The position numbers and the translations under genes are program-made. The notes under the pieces are model-generated. The model had not been told where the DNA came from. It saw nothing but the letters and a program-made list of their open reading frames with translations, and ran no database searches. A DNA stretch of 28,322 nucleotides from JBCCGI01 sp039029355 (lineage in GTDB: Bacteria > Planctomycetota > UBA1135 > GCA-002686595), in contig JBCCGI010000094.1 of assembly GCA_039029355.1 (NCBI GenBank), positions 1 through 28,322 of the forward strand, read 5' to 3'. Below are positions 8,154 to 14,518 of the stretch, in pieces; position 1 is the first letter of the stretch; every line of letters starts with the position of its first letter.

Positions 8154-10238
8154 CTACTCGAGCGGAATGCGGACGACGTCCGCCCCGGCCCCGAGCAGAA
8201 AGCCCTGGCCGCGGAAGGTGAGGTCGACGCCGGACCCGGGCGGCACACCGTCGAACGCGTCCGGGTCGATGACGTCGTAGGTCACGTCGCCCGCGGGATC
8301 GCGCAGCAGCAGGGCGATCGGCTGGCGCGCGGGGTCCCAGGGCTCGTCCGACTCCAGCTCGACGCGCACGCCGCGGCTCCAGGCGGCGTCGAGGCGTGGG
8401 GTCTGGCCGACGAGCACCGACTCCTGTACGTAGATGCCGTGCCCGGCGCGGCTGCGCGTTCCCGGGAGCTGGGCGTAGAAGATCCAGGGCCCGGCCGGGG
8501 CGTTGAACTCGAAGCTCAGACCGCCGTGCGCATCGCGCTGCCCGGTCGAGGTGAGCCGCGTCCCCGCCCCAACGCGTAGCAGCGTCCCGACGACCTGCTC
8601 GCCGCTGCGCGGCGCGAGGTCGCCGTCGTCGTGGATCACGATGGCAGCGGAGTACGAGACCTCGGTCACGAAGGGCACGAGCGCCACGGACGGGGCGCCC
8701 TCGCGCACCGGGATGCGTTGGAGCGTACCCGCTCCCCGACGCAGGGCCATGCCCTCGGGGGCGCCCCCGCCGCCGGGCCAGTCGATCAGCGTCGTCACGT
8801 TGAGCTCGCCCGGCGGCAGCCCGCAGAGTTGCACCGACTCGCCGATGCGGCAGCTCGCCTCGTGGACCTCAGTGGCGGCGCGCCGAGGGTCGTCGAGCAG
8901 CCCGGAGTCATCTACGAGCACGCGGTACTGCATCGAGATCGTCGGCGGCGCTTCGGTGGTGTAGTCGCTCCAGCGGAGTTCTTGGCCGATCGCGTCCGTC
9001 AGCGTGGGTCGCAGCGTGATCGAGCGATGTCCAGTCGGCGGCTCCAGCACTCCGACGTCCACGTCGGCGCCCGGCGATAGCAGGATCTCGCGATCGCGAG
9101 TGAAGGTGCACCCGTCCTCCACCCAGCGGAAGCTCAGGCGCTTGCGCCCCGGCTTCACAACCGCGGCGAAGCGCCCCTGGTCATCCAGCTCCATGGCCTT
9201 CTCGTTGCGCGCGAAGCTACGGGCACCGTCAAGCTGCAGGTCGCTACGCACGTCGCGCACCACCAGCTTGCCGTGGGTGCCGGGACCGAAGGGCGCGATA
9301 CGGCCGCGCACCAGGGCCGACGCTTCGCAGAAGAAGGTGCGGACGACCGACGCGCCAGGCGCCACGTCGAAACGGGCGCTGCTTCGCTCTTCTCGCTCCT
9401 GAGTCAGGAGCTCCGTGCGGGTGATCGGGCCGGACGTGAGGCGGGCCCGGTTCTCGGGATCGAAGCAGCGGCAGTCCGTGTCGAGCTCGATCGCGAGGTC
9501 TGCGATCGGCGGCACGCCTTCCCAGCGCGCAACGCCGTCGGCGTCGGTCATCGCGGAGAGGTCCGCGTTGCCGAGCGTGGCGAGCACGCGGTCGAGCGGG
9601 TCGTAGGGAGCCTCGCGTAGGCTGTCAAAGACGACCTCGAACACCTCGGGCGCCAGGGTTCCCGCGGCCAGCGAGGTGCCCTCCTCGTACCGCAGGCGAC
9701 GCTGCTCCGTACCGCGGTCGCTCGCGGCAAAGGGGAAGACCAGGAAGCCGAGCACTCCCTCGGTCGGCTCCTTCTCGCGACCCGCGGCGAGCAGCTTCAC
9801 CTCACCGAGGGCCTCGAGGCGGACAAGACGCTCCTCGTCGCGCTCGAGAGCGACGAGCTCGGGCGCGTACCCGGGAGCGGAGAGATGCAGCAGCAGACGC
9901 CCCTCGGCGAGCCGCCAGCCGTTCCCCTCCTGCCCCTCGGGCGTCAGCGAGAGGACCTCGCCTCCTTCGTTCAGCCCGCGGACGTCCACAGGAGCAGCCG
10001 GTCCGCCGACCAGCTCGACCCGCAGCCGCAAGGGTGTCACGGGTACGCGCCCGCCGCCGGCGAGGTCGGCGGCCGTCTGCGGCGCGGCCTGCTTCTCGTC
10101 GACCTGCGCCGCGGTCTGCGGCGCTCTCTCTCCCTCGGGTACCGCCGGCCGGTTCCCCTCGCCTTGGCGACCCGCGTGGGTCAGGAACGAAACGACGACA
10201 AGAAGCGTCAGCAGAGCGATGAGGAGGAGCTTGCGCAT
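8154..10238 (-). CDS. Membrane-anchored protein with carboxypeptidase-regulatory-like beta-sandwich segments
   Basis: A 694-residue protein of unrecognised family. Residues 1-22 (MRKLLLIALLTLLVVVSFLTHA) are one hydrophobic segment after two basic residues, either a signal anchor or a signal peptide; there is no lipobox Cys. Residues 25-65 are a low-complexity Glu/Ala/Gln/Pro linker. The rest is rich in beta-strand patterns of the Ig-like/CarboxypepD_reg type, such as LRLRVELVGG-PVDVRGLN, RLLLHLSAPGYAPELVALE, MTDADGVARWEGVPP and LDDQGRFAAVVKPGRKRLSF. No catalytic motif was seen. It lies between the two copies of the dockerin/VCBS module and has no counterpart beside the second copy. It shares its strand with dockerin copy 2, but a strong terminator separates them, so it probably has its own promoter in the 10239-10291 stretch. 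The gene is sure; the function is unknown. Confidence 0.75.
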   Translation of the reverse strand: MRKLLLIALLTLLVVVSFLTHAGRQGEGNRPAVPEGERAPQTAAQVDEKQAAPQTAADLAGGGRVPVTPLRLRVELVGGPAAPVDVRGLNEGGEVLSLTPEGQEGNGWRLAEGRLLLHLSAPGYAPELVALERDEERLVRLEALGEVKLLAAGREKEPTEGVLGFLVFPFAASDRGTEQRRLRYEEGTSLAAGTLAPEVFEVVFDSLREAPYDPLDRVLATLGNADLSAMTDADGVARWEGVPPIADLAIELDTDCRCFDPENRARLTSGPITRTELLTQEREERSSARFDVAPGASVVRTFFCEASALVRGRIAPFGPGTHGKLVVRDVRSDLQLDGARSFARNEKAMELDDQGRFAAVVKPGRKRLSFRWVEDGCTFTRDREILLSPGADVDVGVLEPPTGHRSITLRPTLTDAIGQELRWSDYTTEAPPTISMQYRVLVDDSGLLDDPRRAATEVHEASCRIGESVQLCGLPPGELNVTTLIDWPGGGGAPEGMALRRGAGTLQRIPVREGAPSVALVPFVTEVSYSAAIVIHDDGDLAPRSGEQVVGTLLRVGAGTRLTSTGQRDAHGGLSFEFNAPAGPWIFYAQLPGTRSRAGHGIYVQESVLVGQTPRLDAAWSRGVRVELESDEPWDPARQPIALLLRDPAGDVTYDVIDPDAFDGVPPGSGVDLTFRGQGFLLGAGADVVRIPLE

Positions 10239-10291
10239 GGGCCTTTGGGAGTCCGTTGTGTGAGTCGCGGTGCGTGGCGGGTACCGATCGA

Positions 10292-10322
10292 GGCGGAGGC
10301 CCGCCGTCCGCGGGCCTCCGCC
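10292..10322 (-). terminator. Strong hairpin terminator of dockerin copy 2
   Basis: GGCGGAGGCCCGC (10292-10304) pairs perfectly over 13 bp with GCGGGCCTCCGCC (10310-10322) around the loop CGTCC. It lies 18 bases beyond the minus-strand stop at 10341 and separates the dockerin gene from the next minus-strand gene. Confidence 0.82.
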
Positions 10323-10340
10323 GAGCGTGTCGATGGCGCT

Positions 10341-11333
10341 CTAGGACCCGATCTTCGGGTCGCCTCCGGCGCCGCCGCCGTCGCACGGGTTGCTGCGCAG
10401 CGTGACGATGCCGTGGTTCTGGAGTGAGCCCAGGCCGTAGGTCACGGCGGCGTCGATGATGCAGCCGTCCGCCTGACCCTCGGCGTAGATCATGGTCGTG
10501 TAGGCGATCGTGAACATCGAGTCCGGCGCACCGCCGGAACCGTGGCCGGGAGCGCACACCCTCGTGATCTCACCGCTCTGGGTGGTCATCGGAATGCTGA
10601 CGTCGTAGCTCTTCCCGTTGACCTTGATCGGGCCGACGTAGACCCACTCGGACTCGGCGTCCTTGGCGACTTCCAGCGTGCAGATGCAGACCTCCATGTC
10701 GCCCCAGAGGGAGCACTTCACTTCCCCGAGCCCGTACACGACGACCCAGTTCTTGGTCCCCATGCAGGTCACGTTCTCCGCGTCCACGGCGCCGCTCCCC
10801 GTCGACGCCCCCTCCACAAACGGCTCGGGGCAGTTGCCACCGCAGGGATCGTGGAAGGTGTAGGCCCAGCTTCGAAGCGCGCCACAACCGGTCTGGTTCT
10901 GCACCTTGCAGAAGGGTCCGCCCTCGTAGCCATCCACCTGGCCCGTCGCCGCGGGACCGGTGGCGTACGAGCCCGCGGTCATGGTGCCGAGCGGGCAGCT
11001 GTTGATCGGCTTGATCTCGTTACAGGGGAAGTCGAACGACTCCGACACCGTCCAGTACGGGTCGCACGGATCGTCGGGGTCGTCCGTGTTGCAGTCCTCG
11101 CCGACCTCCCACTCCACGATGTCGAGGTCCTTCTTATCGACCACGCCGTCGCCGTTGACGTCGGCGGGGTCCTCGTTCGTGCCCCAGTGCATGAGCACCA
11201 GGTCGATGTCGGTTTGGTCGACGACACAGTCCTGATTCACGTCGCCAAGGAGCCAGATGATGGGGTCGCCATCCGCATGCGCCGATCCCACCAGGATCGC
11301 CGTCAGGCAGAGGGTCAACGCCGAGTGCTTCAT
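10341..11333 (-). CDS. Secreted dockerin type I protein, module copy 2
   Basis: A 330-residue exported paralogue of the protein at 5055-6056, function unknown. The signal peptide is MKHSALTLCLTAILVGSAHA, cut before D. The dockerin domain has two calcium loops, GDVNQDCVVDQTD and ADVNGDGVVDKKD. The Cys-rich main domain matches copy 1 block by block: DPYWTVSESFDFPCNEIKPI, GYEGGPFCKVQNQTGC, DPCGGNCPEPF, CMGTKNWVVVYG, GDMEVCICTLEVAKDAESEW, ADGCIIDAA. It ends in a Gly-rich tail with DPKIGS. An in-frame ATG four codons upstream, at 11345, is an alternative start; neither has a good Shine-Dalgarno, and 11333 was preferred because it gives the MK-type signal peptide seen in copy 1. It is divergent from the VCBS-like gene at 11632, and its own terminator lies immediately downstream. 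Confidence 0.85.
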   Translation of the reverse strand: MKHSALTLCLTAILVGSAHADGDPIIWLLGDVNQDCVVDQTDIDLVLMHWGTNEDPADVNGDGVVDKKDLDIVEWEVGEDCNTDDPDDPCDPYWTVSESFDFPCNEIKPINSCPLGTMTAGSYATGPAATGQVDGYEGGPFCKVQNQTGCGALRSWAYTFHDPCGGNCPEPFVEGASTGSGAVDAENVTCMGTKNWVVVYGLGEVKCSLWGDMEVCICTLEVAKDAESEWVYVGPIKVNGKSYDVSIPMTTQSGEITRVCAPGHGSGGAPDSMFTIAYTTMIYAEGQADGCIIDAAVTYGLGSLQNHGIVTLRSNPCDGGGAGGDPKIGS

Positions 11334-11631
11334 AGGGGGAGTCATAGATGTCGTGCTCGATTCTCGTTTTCGTGGTCGTTCGTTCGGGTGCGGCCGAGCT
11401 CCCGGTCGCGATGGACCGTGGCTCGTTCCGAGAGCGCTTGCTCCTCTCGGTACGTGCCGCTCGGCGCGACGCTCGCCGACACGAAGCCGGAATCCCCCCC
11501 GACCCCGCCTCCATCGGGGCCTTCAAAAAAAATGTCGATGCATGTCGTCGCGGCGCGGGGCGCGTCGGCACTCACGCAGCGAACAGACTCCGGGCCCGAC
11601 TCGTCCCCCTCGATCCATTCGGCCCTCCCAG
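11334..11631. promoter_or_regulatory. Divergent intergenic region of module copy 2
   Basis: These 298 bases lie between the divergent starts of dockerin copy 2 and VCBS copy 2 and must carry both promoters. An A8 run at 11525-11532 and a locally less GC-rich patch around 11345-11390 stand out from the surroundings. No clear palindrome or small gene was seen. Spacer length is close to that of copy 1 (303 bp), but the sequence is not obviously conserved. Confidence 0.4.
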
Positions 11632-13311
11632 ATGAACCGACTCTCCGCGCTCCCCCTCGGCGCCCTCCTCGGGCTCTCCCCCGTCGCGCTAGCCCAGCAT
11701 CCGCCCTTTGCATCGATCCCCGGCTACGACCGGATCGCGCTCCCGGGCCTGGGCCTGGGTGCCTCTTCGTACTCCTCGTCGACCCTGGCCGAGCTGACCG
11801 GCGACGGCGATACCGATGCCGCCGTGCTCGCCGGAGGCGACCTCTTCGTGCTCCGCAACCCGGGGCTTTGGAACTCGGTGCTGCGCTACGACGGCGGCTC
11901 GGGGTTCCTGGACCTGGCAACGCACGAGCGCGCACAGGGTCCGGCCGCCGGTCTGCTCGCCACGGACGGACACGGCGTACGGCTGCTGCGGGTCGTCGAC
12001 GACGAGGTCGCGGACGACGCAGTGCTGGGCGACTGGACGAGCGCGACGCTCATCGCGGCGCGCGCTCTCCCCATGCCGCTCTCGACCTGGACCATGGTCG
12101 CGCTCTACTCTCCGGGGGAAGGCCTGCTGCACGTCTTCTACCTGGAGCAGCAGGGCGCCTGGCCCCTCGTCCCCACCCCCTCCTTCGGCTTCGCCTTCCC
12201 GCTCTCCGCTGCGCCGCTGGACCTGGCTCTGTCGCACCTGGACGCGACCGACTTCCTGCCCGAGATCGCCGTAGCGACCGCCACCGGCGTGCAGGTGTAC
12301 GGCTCCAGCGGGCAGCACCTCTCGAGCTACGCGTTGCCGGCGGCCTTCGCCGCGCTAGCCCCGCTTCCGGATCCGAGCGGCTCCGAGCGCCTCGTCGCAG
12401 TCACGGGGGGAGGTTCGGTCGAGCCGGGGTCGCCGGGCGGCACGATGACCCTGCTCAAGCTCGGCCTCCCGGTCGAGCAGTACGTCCTCGACGGCCCTCC
12501 CACCGGCGTCGCGATCACGACCGGCGCCGGCGCACAGCCCGACATCATCATCGGCGAGGCCGACGCCCAGGTCGCCTGGTGGTTCGACGGTCAGACCGGA
12601 ACGACGTTCTCCGAGCCGGCCGAGTTCGGGGCCTCCTCGGCGGAGTCCTCCGGCAGCGCGCCGCTCGCCGGCCAGCTGGACTTCGATGACGTTGCCGACG
12701 TACTGCTCTTCACGCCCGACGGCGAGGCCGTGCTGTACACCGCTCCACAGCTCGGGGCTCCCGGCCCCGAGGGAATCTCGGTCGCCGCCGTCGTCGACAA
12801 CGACGGGCTCTCCGGAGCCGACGCCGACGAGGTCCTGCTGCTCAGCATGTGCCCCACCGAGCAGTTCCCTACCGGCACCAACGAGCTCGAGGTCACGGTC
12901 TGGGCCTGGCAGACCTACACCGCCCACCCGGTGTTCTGCCCCGAGCCGATGGGGAGCGTCACCCAGGCCGTAGCGACGACCACATTATCCTGTGACAAGG
13001 TCCAGCCTGTCGTTGTACAGCTCGACCTCCACTGGCCGCACGCCACGGCCCCACTCGTGTACGGCATCCAGCTCCGGATGCTGAAGACCGACGCGTCGGG
13101 CTCGATGCGCCTGCGGGCCAAGCAGTTCCTCCTGACCAAGGACTGTGACATTCACGATCAGATCGTCGGCGGACTGCCGCACGACTTCTGGTCGATCGAC
13201 CCCTGCGACTCCGGCATCGGCGGAGTTCACGCTCCCGGCATCATTCGGGTGCCCCGCTTCGGTATCGTGTTCGACGACGAACATGCGGATGAGTCGCACG
13301 GCATTGACTAG
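11632..13311 (+). CDS. Secreted VCBS/FG-GAP-like propeller protein, module copy 2
   Basis: A 559-residue paralogue of the protein at 6360-8036, nearly identical in length and colinear throughout. The signal peptide is MNRLSALPLGALLGLSPVALA-Q. Shared blocks include GYDRIALPG, AELTGDGDTDAAVLAGGDLF, LRNPGLWNSVLRY, GPAAGLLATDG, FLPEIAVATATGVQVYG, GQLDFDDVADVLLFTPDGEA, LSMCPTEQFPTGTNELEVTV, YGIQLRMLKTDASGSMRLRA and the conserved C-terminus with GGVHAPGIIRVPRFGIVFDD. The first and last D-x-D-x-D loops indicate VCBS-type calcium-binding propeller blades. The role is unknown; binding or display at the cell surface is inference. The downstream ECF sigma gene starts inside this reading frame (13283), so the two may be co-transcribed. 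Copy 1 has no such neighbour. Confidence 0.82.
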   Translation: MNRLSALPLGALLGLSPVALAQHPPFASIPGYDRIALPGLGLGASSYSSSTLAELTGDGDTDAAVLAGGDLFVLRNPGLWNSVLRYDGGSGFLDLATHERAQGPAAGLLATDGHGVRLLRVVDDEVADDAVLGDWTSATLIAARALPMPLSTWTMVALYSPGEGLLHVFYLEQQGAWPLVPTPSFGFAFPLSAAPLDLALSHLDATDFLPEIAVATATGVQVYGSSGQHLSSYALPAAFAALAPLPDPSGSERLVAVTGGGSVEPGSPGGTMTLLKLGLPVEQYVLDGPPTGVAITTGAGAQPDIIIGEADAQVAWWFDGQTGTTFSEPAEFGASSAESSGSAPLAGQLDFDDVADVLLFTPDGEAVLYTAPQLGAPGPEGISVAAVVDNDGLSGADADEVLLLSMCPTEQFPTGTNELEVTVWAWQTYTAHPVFCPEPMGSVTQAVATTTLSCDKVQPVVVQLDLHWPHATAPLVYGIQLRMLKTDASGSMRLRAKQFLLTKDCDIHDQIVGGLPHDFWSIDPCDSGIGGVHAPGIIRVPRFGIVFDDEHADESHGID

Positions 13312-13900
13312 AGCGCCCGCGAGGCCCCCACGCGACCTCGAGCTGGTCCAGCGCGCCTTGCGCGACGACGAGCAGGCGCGGCGGGACGTTGGTCTGCGGC
13401 TGGAGTGCGTCGAGCGCTTCCTCGCCGCGCGCAACCGACGCCTGCAGCGGCCGCTGGGGCGCGACCAGATCGACGACCTGGCGCAGGACGTGAAGGTCGA
13501 GGTGTGGAAGAACCTGAGCCGCTTCGCGGGCCGCGCGCGGCTGGAGACCTGGGTCTACCGCTTCTGCCACCTCGCGCTCCTGCGGCGCATCTCGCGCGGG
13601 CGCGAGCGCGACCAGCGGGTGCGCGAGGCGCAGGACCGCTACGCGCAGAGCCGCGACGAGGCGGCCGCGGAGCGGGCGCCGCTGGACGACTCGGCCGAGA
13701 GCGACGAGCTCGCGCGTCTGCTGCGGCACCTCACCCCGCGCGAGGCGCTGGTGACGCGCCGGCGCCACGTCGAGCAGCTCGAGTTCTCCGAGATCGCCGC
13801 GGAGCTCGGGCTCTCGACCTCGAGCACCAAGACCTACTATTACCGCTCGGTGGAGAAGCTGCGAAGCGTCCTCCGAACGGGCCCCGAACCCCAACGGTAG
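13283..13900 (+). CDS. ECF-family RNA polymerase sigma factor
   Basis: Directs RNA polymerase to a specific promoter set, normally held inactive by a partner anti-sigma. About residues 20-100 are region 2: DDLAQDVKVEVWKNLSRFAGRARLETWVYRFCHLALLRRISR, with the typical 'F-R-ETWVYR-A-N' pattern. About residues 135-195 are region 4: LTPREALVTRRRHVEQLEFSEIAAELGLSTSSTKTYYYRSVEKLR, a helix-turn-helix. The length of 205 residues is normal. Start at ATG 13283 (a second ATG is at 13289); both lie inside the last codons of the preceding VCBS gene, giving a 29- or 23-base overlap and possible translational coupling. Six bases downstream of its stop begins a one-TM protein that is the probable anti-sigma, followed by the CHAT gene. 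The targets are unknown; the adjacent genes are the natural guess. Confidence 0.88.
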   Translation: MRMSRTALTRAPARPPRDLELVQRALRDDEQARRDVGLRLECVERFLAARNRRLQRPLGRDQIDDLAQDVKVEVWKNLSRFAGRARLETWVYRFCHLALLRRISRGRERDQRVREAQDRYAQSRDEAAAERAPLDDSAESDELARLLRHLTPREALVTRRRHVEQLEFSEIAAELGLSTSSTKTYYYRSVEKLRSVLRTGPEPQR

Positions 13901-13906
13901 CTCGCC

Positions 13907-14518
13907 ATGTCCGAACCCGACGAGACCCTGCGCCGACGCCTGGTCGAGCCCGAAGGCCGGGCAGCGGCCGAGGACGCCCTGGCGGGCGACCCCGAGCTCG
14001 CGCGTGCCGCCGCCGAGCAGGACGAGGTGCTGCATGCGCTCGAGCGCGCCGGCGAGGCGGAGCGCGAGCGGTTGCTCGAGCGCGGAGACGAGATCGTCGC
14101 TCGGCCGCCCCGCGAGGGGCCCCCGCGCCTGTGGTGGGTCGCGGCCGCGGCCTTGGTCGCGACCGTGCTCTTCGCCGCGCTCCGCGGTGACGATGCGACC
14201 GAGGAGAAGGAGGGACCGGTGTACCTGAGCGGCTCGGGCGACGCGCTCCTCCAGCCCGCCGGCGACGGCGCGAGCTTCGAGGAGTTCGCCTGGGAGGCCA
14301 CGGACACCGGCGGCGGCTTCGAGCTGCGCGTATGGCACCTGAGCGATGGCCCCGACCAGCCGCCACGTCTGGTGCGCACCCCCGCCGCCTCGCCCTGGCG
14401 CCCGACCTCCGACGACCTCCGCGAGCTAGGAGATGAGATTCGATGGGAGCTGATCGTCCTCGACGTCTTTGGCGAGCCCGGCGAGCGCTTCTCGGCGCAG
14501 GCGCGGCGCTCGCCCTAG
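13907..14518 (+). CDS. Probable anti-sigma factor, single-pass membrane protein
   Basis: A 203-residue protein starting 6 bases after the ECF sigma stop. Residues 1-70 are charged and helical (RAAAEDALAGDPELARAAAEQDEVLHALE), a typical cytoplasmic sigma-binding arrangement. One transmembrane helix spans about 75-92 (RLWWVAAAALVATVLFAAL). The outer part, 93-203, is predicted beta-rich (EGPVYLSGSGDALLQP, FELRVWHLSDG, WELIVLDVFGEP). No zinc anti-sigma HxxxCxxC motif is present, so the call rests on position, topology and size, not on a recognised domain. Its last 76 bases overlap the start of the CHAT gene in another frame, which points to one transcript. The outer domain would be the natural place to sense an envelope signal; that is inference. 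Confidence 0.68.
   Translation: MSEPDETLRRRLVEPEGRAAAEDALAGDPELARAAAEQDEVLHALERAGEAERERLLERGDEIVARPPREGPPRLWWVAAAALVATVLFAALRGDDATEEKEGPVYLSGSGDALLQPAGDGASFEEFAWEATDTGGGFELRVWHLSDGPDQPPRLVRTPAASPWRPTSDDLRELGDEIRWELIVLDVFGEPGERFSAQARRSP
14428..14433 (+). promoter_or_regulatory. Ribosome binding site that fixes the CHAT gene start
   Basis: AGGAGA lies 9 bases before the ATG at 14443, inside the 3' end of the anti-sigma gene. It is one of the best Shine-Dalgarno matches in the window and supports the 76-base overlap instead of a later start. Confidence 0.7.

Noticed and set aside
10542..12689. A 715-residue plus-strand open frame spanning dockerin copy 2 and the next spacer
   Set aside because: It is antisense to a dockerin gene with signal peptide and calcium loops, then out of frame with the VCBS gene. 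It has no domain.
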